From Sphingobacterium sp. B16(2022) (GTDB taxonomy: Bacteria > Bacteroidota > Bacteroidia > Sphingobacteriales > Sphingobacteriaceae): DNA of 64,000 nucleotides. Below the pieces are notes generated by a model, which saw only the letters and a program-made list of their open reading frames with translations, searched no databases and was not told where the DNA came from. The translations under genes and the position numbers were made by a program. The DNA is taken from contig NZ_JAAUVN010000001.1 in assembly GCF_012030425.1 (NCBI RefSeq), forward strand, positions 1,612,001 to 1,676,000, given 5' to 3'. How positions within the stretch are numbered: the first letter of the stretch is position 1; each line of letters opens with the position of its first letter. This document shows, piece by piece, positions 54,818 through 62,975 of the stretch.

Positions 54818-55927
54818 TTATTTATTTGTGATTTCTGTTTTATAAGGTATCCGGTATGCATAATCTGCCTTAATATCCTTATTATCGTAAGTATAATAAG
54901 TAATCTGAGTACTTCTATCCAATAATAGATCCACAGTAACAAAACCCTGCATTGAATTTTTATAAAGTAAGTTACTATTACTTTTTATAGATGAGCTTTT
55001 TGCTCCAGAACCGCTAACAATTTGATATTGATCTCTTTTTTTTATAAACTGTAAGCCGTGATCGTGACCAGATATGTAAACATAATTCGGAACTCCCTCA
55101 AATACCGCATTTACTTGTAGTTTTAAACGTTTGTAATCCGAATGATTCATATCTTCAGGATTTGAAAACACTGTTGATCTCATTAATGGATACAATGATC
55201 CAATTACAGGTAATGGAAGGTAAAAATTTTTATTCAATATTGTAAGTGGAAAAATATGGTCCTTCCACGAATAGTAACCCGCATGAACACCGTATGAATA
55301 GAAAGGATGATGTGAAGCAACCAAAATTGTTTTATTCTTATTCTTATGAACCAATTCCTTCAGTTTTTCTATAACTTTAACTTCAGAATCACAGCCACAT
55401 CTAATATTAGTATCGATCTTTTCATGAGGAAAAAGCCACCATTCACTATCATAGGCAATAATAACCAGATGATCTGAAATAGGAATTTCTACCGGATCAG
55501 GACAGCCATTTTTAGGAACTAATTGCAAAAGTGAATCTTGTTGTGCATCCAGAAAATTTCCTTGAGCTCTGATCTTTGCTAGTCCCTGTTTCCCCATCTT
55601 ATCCCAATCATGATTGCCGGGTATAAAATATACCGGTGCATCAGCGGCTCGCATAGGTTCATACTGTGACCTTAAGATCGATGCTGTTTCCAATTCTTCC
55701 TTACTACCGGGTAGCCCCATACCACTGGGGTAGATATTATCCCCCAAAAACATAACAGTTGTCTTCCCTTTTAAAACCAGTGCGGCGGCAAGTGGAATAA
55801 TCGTTTCCTGTTTAAAATTAATCTCACCGGCATCACCAATAAAAATAACTCGGTTTACTACACTATCTTGTGCAAATACCCCAGTCATTAAAAATGAAAG
55901 AAGTGTAACACATAAAAATTTCAACAT
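54818..55927 (-). CDS. Exported metallophosphoesterase (calcineurin-like)
   Basis: A 369-residue secreted phosphatase. The five metal-binding blocks are present: FIGDAGE, FLGDNIYPSG, IPGNHDWDK, ASHHPFYSYG and SGHDHGLQ. A signal peptide (ending GVFAQ) places it in the periplasm or outside. It begins 3 nt after the propeller lipoprotein gene in the ppk1 operon. It may hydrolyse phosphoanhydrides or phosphomonoesters; a link to polyphosphate is suggested only by position. Confidence 0.92.
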   Translation of the reverse strand: MLKFLCVTLLSFLMTGVFAQDSVVNRVIFIGDAGEINFKQETIIPLAAALVLKGKTTVMFLGDNIYPSGMGLPGSKEELETASILRSQYEPMRAADAPVYFIPGNHDWDKMGKQGLAKIRAQGNFLDAQQDSLLQLVPKNGCPDPVEIPISDHLVIIAYDSEWWLFPHEKIDTNIRCGCDSEVKVIEKLKELVHKNKNKTILVASHHPFYSYGVHAGYYSWKDHIFPLTILNKNFYLPLPVIGSLYPLMRSTVFSNPEDMNHSDYKRLKLQVNAVFEGVPNYVYISGHDHGLQFIKKRDQYQIVSGSGAKSSSIKSNSNLLYKNSMQGFVTVDLLLDRSTQITYYTYDNKDIKADYAYRIPYKTEITNK

Positions 55928-55930
55928 CTT

Positions 55931-56806
55931 TTAATTCAATTTAAATTTTAATAATGTTGCTTTATTTGCTTTATCTCCACCCTCATTACCAATATATAAA
56001 CTGCCCGAATCATCAAATGCAATAGCTTCAGGCTGATTAAAAAGTGACGGATCTAATGGAAATGCGCCAACCACCTCCCATTTTTCATTTGCAACAACTA
56101 ACATTTTATTAATCGAGGACAAAATATACCACTCGTTTGTCCGCTTGTTTTTAGTCAAAGCTGATGGCCGAAACTGTTTTCCTTTTAAACTACTAATTAA
56201 GTCAATTTGTTTCTCATCAATTTTAAATTCCCCTTTTTTGAAAAAATCACCCTCTTTAGAAAGTCCCAATACATAACCAGTAACTTTGCTAGACGATTTA
56301 TCAACAGCACATTTCTTACATATAATATACAATAAACTGTCTGATTGAGAGGCCGCTAGTGATTCATATTCAGCTTTAGGAATCAGGTCTTTTCCTACTT
56401 TAACATTTGTAGCTTCCCTTTGAAGTATATCTCTGTAAGGAAACGAATAGACTGTACCTTTACTTTCTAGCACTACAATATATCCATTACTGATGGCAAT
56501 TCCCTCGTAGTCACCTTTCTTTGCAAACTTGATCTGCTGGTACTGGTGTTCACCTGGCGCAAAATAATACACCAGACCATTTTCATCCTCGTTTGCAAAG
56601 ATATGTTTGGAGCTTTCTGCAGGAAATGCTATTCCAGATAGTTCATGAAGAGCATCTGGTAAAAATAATTTTTCTCCTTTATTGAAATCATAGCCCTTTG
56701 GACTCCTATAAACTTGAGTAGTTTGTGCACATGCTGTCAAGAAAAATAGACTAGCAATAGGCATACATATCAATAATAATTTTCTACCATTCATTTCCTT
56801 ACTCAT
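55931..56806 (-). CDS. SdiA-regulated-like beta-propeller lipoprotein
   Basis: A 291-residue lipoprotein with the lipobox LTAC. The repeated blade-like strands (HELSGIAFPAESSKHIF, DYEGIAISNGYIVVLE, QPEAIAFDDSGSLYIGNEGG) resemble the SdiA-regulated propeller family. Function is unknown. It overlaps ppk1 by 8 nt at its start and is followed at 3 nt by the metallophosphatase, so the three are translated from one message. Confidence 0.78.
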   Translation of the reverse strand: MSKEMNGRKLLLICMPIASLFFLTACAQTTQVYRSPKGYDFNKGEKLFLPDALHELSGIAFPAESSKHIFANEDENGLVYYFAPGEHQYQQIKFAKKGDYEGIAISNGYIVVLESKGTVYSFPYRDILQREATNVKVGKDLIPKAEYESLAASQSDSLLYIICKKCAVDKSSSKVTGYVLGLSKEGDFFKKGEFKIDEKQIDLISSLKGKQFRPSALTKNKRTNEWYILSSINKMLVVANEKWEVVGAFPLDPSLFNQPEAIAFDDSGSLYIGNEGGDKANKATLLKFKLN

Positions 56807-58856
56807 TTAGTTGTTTACAATAATCATAAATACACTCTTGGGCGCGAATACCTTTATCAACAGATCTTTCGATGGAATCCATATGTTCATCCAGAACTTC
56901 AGCAGACGTATCGTCTTCCAATTGTATGTCAATAATTGTTTGAATCTCCTTTTTTAATCGTCTATTAACAATCGGAAAACAAACTTCTATCCTATTGTAT
57001 ATATTACGGTGCATCCAGTCTGCCGATCCTAAATACACCTGTTCTTGACCATTATTGTTAAATATAAAAACTCTACTATGTTCTAAGTACCTATCTACAA
57101 TACGTCTAACGCTAATATTTTCACTTAGACCGGCAACACCAGGTATTAGACGACAGATACTCCTGACTATTAATTGAATTACCACTCCAGCTTGACTTGC
57201 CTCATACAACTTTTGGATCATGCCCTTTTCTTCTAAATTATTGACCTTAATAATAATCCATGCTGGCAATCCCATCTTTGCAGATGCAATTTCCTGATCG
57301 ATGAGCTGCATAAAACCTGCTGCCAAATTATATTGTGACACCAGTAAATACTTGAAATGGGTACTATAATAGGAAGTTTGATCTCGTCTTTTTTTTAACA
57401 CATTAAACACCTCCATTACTTCTTGTAAGATTTCTTGCTGAGCAGTCAATAAAACATGATCAGCATACCTATGGGCTGTTTTTTCATTCAGATTGCCCGT
57501 AGAAAGTAAACCAAAATACTGGACGGCATTACCTTGTTTTGTTTTTACTAAAGCAATTTTAGCATGCACTTTTAAATTTGGAATACTATATAGTACATTT
57601 ACACCTGCTGCTTTCAATTTCTTTGCCCAATAAATATTATTTTCCTCATCAAATCTCGCTTTTAATTCCACGAAAACAGTTACTTTTTTTCCATTTTTGA
57701 CTGCATTTAATACTGCATGTAGAATTTTAGAATCACTAGCTACCCGATACATGGATATATATATTTCTTCCACATCTCGACGAACCGCTGCCTCATTAAA
57801 AAATCTAAGCACCACATCATAAGACTCGTAGGGAGTATTAACGAGGATGTCTTCAACACTAATTTCATCTAACAAAGATAAAAATGAAGATTTAAACCGA
57901 TAAGGTATTGGAGGTTGAGGTCTATATTTCCACTCTTTTTTATCAATCGGAAAAGAAAAAAAATCTTTTAGATTATGATAGTTACCTCCTTTTATACAAC
58001 TAGATTTGCGAAGTTTAAACAACTTAATCAATGCACTTAAAAGATCATCTGGAAGATCTGGCTGATAGAGTAAACGTGTCGCTAGCCCAAAATCTCTTTT
58101 TCTGATCTGCTTTTCAATTTTCAGAAGCAACGAGCCTTCAAATTCATTATTTAACTCCAACTCTGCATCACGAGTCACCTTAAATGAATACATACCTGTA
58201 ATGAAGTGATCTTTGAAAATATCTGGAAAGTTTTGCCTAATAATATCGTCAATAAAAACAATATAATTTTTATCTTCAGTGGCAACATAATAGAATCTGG
58301 AAACTTGATCCGACGGAATAGAAATCATTCCCAACTTATCAAGTTCCCCTTCTTTGAAAGTAAAAACAAAATAAAGTTGATTGTTTTTTGGAAAAAAAGT
58401 GACATCTTCGATAATAGATATTTCTAAGTATGATGCAATCTGTTCATAAAAATAATCTTTAGTTTGGTTAACAATAGTATCGGGGATTGTTTCATTATAG
58501 ATGAAATGAATGTTAGCTGATTTTAAAGCAGGAATGATTTCACTTACCAAGATACTTCCAAAAAGAGATAACTGTTTTTTTATGCGTAACTTGACCTGTT
58601 TATAAATTTTAACGTCTTGCGAGTCATTATCTATGTTTTCCTGATGTTTAATCTTTTTCAAAGCAAGCAGTACGGGCATTCTAACCCGATAAAATTCGTC
58701 CAGATTTGAAGAGAAAATTGCTAAAAAATTAATGCTCTCTAATAGCGGAACTTGTTTTTTACCTGCTTCTCTCAAAATACGCGCATTAAACGATAACCAG
58801 CTCAAATCACGATTATAAAGACGTGTACTCACTTCTTCACTTTCAATGTTTAGCAT
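56799..58856 (-). CDS. ppk1: Polyphosphate kinase 1
   Basis: A 685-residue enzyme that makes inorganic polyphosphate from ATP. The N-domain starts RDLSWLSFNARILREA, and the middle contains the conserved SSNLDEFYRVRMP. The two phospholipase-D-like catalytic parts carry His431 in VHAKIAL (the phosphorylated histidine) and His593 in LEHSRVF. The site that in E. coli carries a further histidine (YAH before GTGN) reads YFGLLSTGN here; by my hand alignment it lacks that histidine. It starts 3 nt after the HD-PycTM gene, so the two are coupled. Confidence 0.95.
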   Translation of the reverse strand: MLNIESEEVSTRLYNRDLSWLSFNARILREAGKKQVPLLESINFLAIFSSNLDEFYRVRMPVLLALKKIKHQENIDNDSQDVKIYKQVKLRIKKQLSLFGSILVSEIIPALKSANIHFIYNETIPDTIVNQTKDYFYEQIASYLEISIIEDVTFFPKNNQLYFVFTFKEGELDKLGMISIPSDQVSRFYYVATEDKNYIVFIDDIIRQNFPDIFKDHFITGMYSFKVTRDAELELNNEFEGSLLLKIEKQIRKRDFGLATRLLYQPDLPDDLLSALIKLFKLRKSSCIKGGNYHNLKDFFSFPIDKKEWKYRPQPPIPYRFKSSFLSLLDEISVEDILVNTPYESYDVVLRFFNEAAVRRDVEEIYISMYRVASDSKILHAVLNAVKNGKKVTVFVELKARFDEENNIYWAKKLKAAGVNVLYSIPNLKVHAKIALVKTKQGNAVQYFGLLSTGNLNEKTAHRYADHVLLTAQQEILQEVMEVFNVLKKRRDQTSYYSTHFKYLLVSQYNLAAGFMQLIDQEIASAKMGLPAWIIIKVNNLEEKGMIQKLYEASQAGVVIQLIVRSICRLIPGVAGLSENISVRRIVDRYLEHSRVFIFNNNGQEQVYLGSADWMHRNIYNRIEVCFPIVNRRLKKEIQTIIDIQLEDDTSAEVLDEHMDSIERSVDKGIRAQECIYDYCKQLNE

Positions 58857-58859
58857 ACA

Positions 58860-60011
58860 TTAGGAATTAATCAATACAACAATAATAAACGCACATACGG
58901 ATACAATCAACCCGTACATAAAAATATTATAAGCTAATCGAAGTAATTTGAACTTTCTGCCCAACACAACACCCTGAGAATAGACATCTTTTATTAAAGT
59001 ACTATACAGATAATCACGCTCTTCCATCATAAGTTTCATTCCGCTATTATAACTCTCTAGATTCATTCTGTAAAAGTTACCAAAAAACAACAAATTGACC
59101 TTTTTACTTTTCAAATCTTCATCGGTGTATTTTCCGTCCGGAACAGATGGTCGCGTTGCCAAAATAGCAATCACCATAGTTGCTAAACTAGTAAATAATA
59201 AAATTGATGTAGGAAATATTAAATGAGCATTATTGTCTAATTTACGTAATAGGAGAGCAATAACAACAGATAATATTATCGAATTAACAGTGATTAGGAT
59301 ATTGGATTTATTATCAGCCATATCACTTAAACGCTGATTATTAGTCGAGGTGATGCGAAACATTGTCTCAATCCCTCTTTCAGGTCTCCCGTTCTTTTTT
59401 TCTTGATCAGCAGTTCCAGAATTTTCTTTTTGTTTCAAAACCGTCATATTCTGCTGCTTTTTATTTTCTAGTAAATTACGACCATAATCCGTATGATAAT
59501 GATGATCTTCCATTAATTTAATCGTATTTTTTCGCCACTCATCTTTACTCACTACATATCCACAAGCTTTCGCTTCTTGACGCATCAATTTATTGCGAGC
59601 ATCAAAGCGATCGCTGCCTAAGTGAAATAAATCAGCATCACAAACAATTTCTTCCAATAGATTCTTTGGTGATTGCGGTAATTTTGTCGCTAATATACAG
59701 CCAGACACAGACTGAATAAAACTATCATCAACATCTTTTGAATGAAGGAAATCTGAAGCAATGGCCGCACTCCTCTCTTCATGACTATCTTTGCCATGAA
59801 CACAATAACCAAGATCATGAAAATAGGCTGATAACGTTACAATTGCGGTGTCGCGCTCTTCAAGATTATAATAACTTGCCATTTTCTGAACTGCATCCAC
59901 AACCTCCTGCGTATGTGCATCATTATGGAAGCTGAATTTTGAAAGGTCATGTTCATCCATATACTTATGTACAAATTTGGCCGTTTCCTTTATCAATTGA
60001 GAGTAGTCCAT
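58860..60011 (-). CDS. HD-domain phosphohydrolase fused to a Pycsar-type (PycTM) membrane effector
   Basis: A 383-residue two-domain protein. Residues 1-185 form an HD phosphohydrolase with likely metal ligands His33 (HNDAHTQE), His65-Asp66 (AYFHDLGYC) and Asp125 (VCDADLFHLG). Residues about 215-383 resemble the PycTM/DUF5706 effector, beginning FRITSTNNQRLSDMADNKSN, with helices at about 237-257, 265-285 and 363-381. PycTM proteins in Pycsar antiphage systems damage the membrane when cyclic UMP or CMP binds. No cyclase gene is near. It is the first gene of the ppk1 operon, so a housekeeping nucleotide-signalling role is as likely as defence. Confidence 0.85.
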   Translation of the reverse strand: MDYSQLIKETAKFVHKYMDEHDLSKFSFHNDAHTQEVVDAVQKMASYYNLEERDTAIVTLSAYFHDLGYCVHGKDSHEERSAAIASDFLHSKDVDDSFIQSVSGCILATKLPQSPKNLLEEIVCDADLFHLGSDRFDARNKLMRQEAKACGYVVSKDEWRKNTIKLMEDHHYHTDYGRNLLENKKQQNMTVLKQKENSGTADQEKKNGRPERGIETMFRITSTNNQRLSDMADNKSNILITVNSIILSVVIALLLRKLDNNAHLIFPTSILLFTSLATMVIAILATRPSVPDGKYTDEDLKSKKVNLLFFGNFYRMNLESYNSGMKLMMEERDYLYSTLIKDVYSQGVVLGRKFKLLRLAYNIFMYGLIVSVCAFIIVVLINS

Positions 60012-60197
60012 AAAATATAAATTAGTTTGGGTTGATCGTAATCAATACTGATTCAATATACATTACTATTATTTAAAGATAAGAATTAAATAATATCTTC
60101 TTAAGATCCATCCAAACAAAGATCATTTATTTTTGGCAGATATGGATGAAAATAACCATCCTAAAAGATACGATAAATAATAATATTACATTTTTTC

Positions 60198-60235
60198 AAA
60201 AAAAGCTGAATACATTTTTGTATCCGGCTTTTTTT
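60198..60235 (-). terminator. Terminator of the right-hand susCD operon
   Basis: A stem (60198-60213 with 60220-60235) with one mismatch and one wobble pair, A- and T-run flanks and a 6-nt loop. On the minus strand it lies 40 nt after the stop of the sialidase-like lipoprotein. Confidence 0.8.
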
Positions 60236-60275
60236 ATCATTATTTATAAATTAAGGTTACATATAGCATTTTCTA

Positions 60276-61499
60276 TTATTTAAACTGATTTATAGGTTTT
60301 GATACTGTTCTCAGTTTCGTAACATTATTTTGTAATTCCACCCATGCAAAATATACCTGATCTCCTACAAGCTCCATCTGAGGAAAACCACTCTTTCGAC
60401 TAGATGAAAGTTGTGTAACTTTTCTCAACGGACCGGTTGTACCATCTTTATTAACGAGCATCGCATATAGATAAGTTAAATTACCGTCAGTTTGCATCCA
60501 GCTTACTATCGCTTGGTCAGTATCAACAAGGGCTACATCAACACGCCCAAGTACACCCTTGTTACTGATCAATATAGGATCCATAAACTGCTCTCCACCA
60601 TTACCTGAAAACACCAGTTGCACACGAGGAGTTTCATCTGATGCAGTAAACCATGCAACCGCTAAAGTATTACCAATAGCAGCTGATTTTGGTCCATTTA
60701 CAGGACAACCCTGGATAAACCAATTATCGGCATGAATAGGAACCGGTTTAGTCCACCCATTTCCCACCTTTCTTACAATAACAATATCACGTATATTATC
60801 AGAAGTACAGTCTCTATACAGTACCACCGGCCCATTTGCTGTTAGACTAGTAGTCGTTTGACAGCAAGTACATGCACTGTCATCAACAATAGTTTCATCT
60901 TTTATTTCACCCTGAGCTGTTACTTCTGCAACCCTTACACTCATTGTTCCACTATGATGTCCATGAGCATGAGCATCAGTAACCATATTTCGACCATCTA
61001 ACCAAGTAACCAAAAAACTACTGTCACGATAAGGAATCATAGATACAAATCCATGTTCAGTAGCCGTATGGTCACTGTGCAACAATTTATAATGAGTAGA
61101 TCCTTGATGATCAGAAACATTAAATTTAATATCATAAGCCATCTTACCTGTGGTTGAGAGTTGTAGATAATGACTCAATATCTTCCCTTTATGCATAGCA
61201 ATCATAGGATAATCGGCCCAATTCACAAACCAGTTTTTACCAGAAGCTAGTAGTACCTGTGGTTGCCATTTCCCGTTTCGAAGCTTACTGTACCGTAAGC
61301 TAGGATTCGAGTTAGATACTGTATCTACCCAAGATAAATATAATTGCCCCATATAAGACGTTAGATGTGGCAGAACAGCATTTGATCCTTCTTCAAATGG
61401 AATTTCCTGAAAATCAGTTTCCTTTTTCAGCTTATTATCACATGCAGACAGCAATAGTATCATATATAGCAATCCAATTATTTTAATTGTATTTTTCAT
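60276..61499 (-). CDS. Sialidase-like propeller lipoprotein with conserved Cys/His clusters
   Basis: A 407-residue outer-membrane lipoprotein (lipobox LLSAC, Cys20). Repeated strands such as LYLSWVDTVSNSNPSLRYS and VQLVFSGNGGEQF give a sialidase-like (BNR) propeller, and such proteins are often annotated as exo-alpha-sialidase. I see no sialidase arginine triad. Instead it carries CTCC (210-213) and GCPVNGP (264-270, Cys265), blocks I recall as conserved in this family, and a local DAHAHGHH stretch (175-182). A metal site is a better guess than sialic acid cleavage. It starts 11 nt after susD in the same operon. Confidence 0.75.
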   Translation of the reverse strand: MKNTIKIIGLLYMILLLSACDNKLKKETDFQEIPFEEGSNAVLPHLTSYMGQLYLSWVDTVSNSNPSLRYSKLRNGKWQPQVLLASGKNWFVNWADYPMIAMHKGKILSHYLQLSTTGKMAYDIKFNVSDHQGSTHYKLLHSDHTATEHGFVSMIPYRDSSFLVTWLDGRNMVTDAHAHGHHSGTMSVRVAEVTAQGEIKDETIVDDSACTCCQTTTSLTANGPVVLYRDCTSDNIRDIVIVRKVGNGWTKPVPIHADNWFIQGCPVNGPKSAAIGNTLAVAWFTASDETPRVQLVFSGNGGEQFMDPILISNKGVLGRVDVALVDTDQAIVSWMQTDGNLTYLYAMLVNKDGTTGPLRKVTQLSSSRKSGFPQMELVGDQVYFAWVELQNNVTKLRTVSKPINQFK

Positions 61500-61510
61500 A
61501 AGAATAACTT

Positions 61511-62965
61511 TTAGTAACCAATAGTTTGTTTCATTCCACTAGCGCTAATTTCATTAGCCGGAATCGGATAGATCATTTTTACAGATATAGCTGGTATATT
61601 CAAATTTTTACTATTAAGTCCAGTATTGATATGATCAGTTAGCTTCCTTTCTAAAGCAGTTCCAGTTCTGATCAAATCATAGATTTCATGCCCCTCTAGT
61701 GCTAATTCTTTCCGTCTCTCCTTTGCAATTCTATTTAATAACCCCACACCACTTTCAGTAGCCCTATCCCGTTGAAAATCGCCAGTTCTTCGTTTAATCA
61801 ACATATTTAAATAAAGAAGTGCAGCTTCTTCTCCTCCTGTGGCCCCATTTGCACAAGCCTCAGCAGCAATTAACACAGTCTCTGAAAGCCTGATGACAGG
61901 AATGTTATGAATACTTAAGCCAGACCCACCACTTCTATTGATGTATTTCACAAAAGCATTCTTCGTCCCTTCCTTATCAGTCAATAGTAGATTAGCACGT
62001 GGATCTGCAACATATTCCTTCAGTAAATCACTGAAAGTCTGTGTCGCTAAAATATCTCCCTGTCCCCCTGCTCTAAAATCAAATTGAGCACCTAAACCAT
62101 TACTCCCCGGCGAGTTATCATTTGTGACACTTAGCTCAAATATTGATTCAGAAGTATAATCTGAAAAAACATAATTCGTCAATCCCATCAGTTTTTCTTC
62201 AGGTATAACTTCCATTACTTTTTGAGCATAATGAAGTGCCATCTGCCAATTCTCTTGATACAAATATACTCTTGCCATAAGCGCCTGTACTCCAACTTTA
62301 GTAATATACTTGGAACTCTCTGCTGCGGGAACACTCTCCTTTAGCAAAGTTTCAGCCATCTGTAAATCAATCAAGATCTGATTGTATGTCTGTGCCAGGG
62401 TTCCCCTTTCTATAACCACCTCATTTGGTGTAAGCTTTAATGGAATCCCCTGTGACTTTCCTTTATCCTTTATCCATGGATATGCAAATGTTCTGGAAAG
62501 ATCAAAATAGACCATTCCACGTAATGCTAAAGATTCAGCTTTAATTTGTGCACGAAGTGCATCATCACCAATAGCACGATCTATATTAGCCAAAATTAGA
62601 TTGAGGTTGCCGATTACTTTATAACATTGCAACCATAATATCGACGAACTACCGTTGTTATTACCACTTTCTTCATAACGATATTCGATCTGTTCATAAT
62701 TTCTTGGATTGTATATGGTTTGTACGAATCTAAAATCTGCACTTTTTACGGCAGATCGCTTATATAGCACTCTTCCCAAATAATTACCATTTGAAATTTC
62801 ATTATATGATCCCGCGAGCAAGCGTTTTAACTTGTCTACCGAATTGATCACCAGTTCCTCTGATATGACATGATCCGGCTTTTGATTTAATAAGTCCTTC
62901 TGACACCCCATAAAGATTGTCAAAATCAGCATAAAAGCTCCACTTATATAGTATTTATTTCTCAT
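61511..62965 (-). CDS. SusD/RagB family outer-membrane lipoprotein
   Basis: A 484-residue SusD-like lipoprotein with the lipobox in FMGCQKD. Conserved parts are the alpha-helical SLALRGMVYFDLSRTFAYPW, and near the end IRLSETVLIAAEACANG, RIAKERRKELALEGHEIYDLI and IYPIPANEIS. It follows the partial SusC gene by 10 nt and precedes the sialidase-like lipoprotein by 11 nt. The shared cargo is unknown. Confidence 0.95.
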   Translation of the reverse strand: MRNKYYISGAFMLILTIFMGCQKDLLNQKPDHVISEELVINSVDKLKRLLAGSYNEISNGNYLGRVLYKRSAVKSADFRFVQTIYNPRNYEQIEYRYEESGNNNGSSSILWLQCYKVIGNLNLILANIDRAIGDDALRAQIKAESLALRGMVYFDLSRTFAYPWIKDKGKSQGIPLKLTPNEVVIERGTLAQTYNQILIDLQMAETLLKESVPAAESSKYITKVGVQALMARVYLYQENWQMALHYAQKVMEVIPEEKLMGLTNYVFSDYTSESIFELSVTNDNSPGSNGLGAQFDFRAGGQGDILATQTFSDLLKEYVADPRANLLLTDKEGTKNAFVKYINRSGGSGLSIHNIPVIRLSETVLIAAEACANGATGGEEAALLYLNMLIKRRTGDFQRDRATESGVGLLNRIAKERRKELALEGHEIYDLIRTGTALERKLTDHINTGLNSKNLNIPAISVKMIYPIPANEISASGMKQTIGY

Positions 62966-62975
62966 GTAAGATATC

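Noticed and set aside
58860..60011. Complete Pycsar or CBASS antiphage system
   Set aside because: No nucleotide cyclase gene lies next to the PycTM-like protein. Its neighbours are ppk1, a propeller lipoprotein and a phosphatase, so a full defence operon is not supported.
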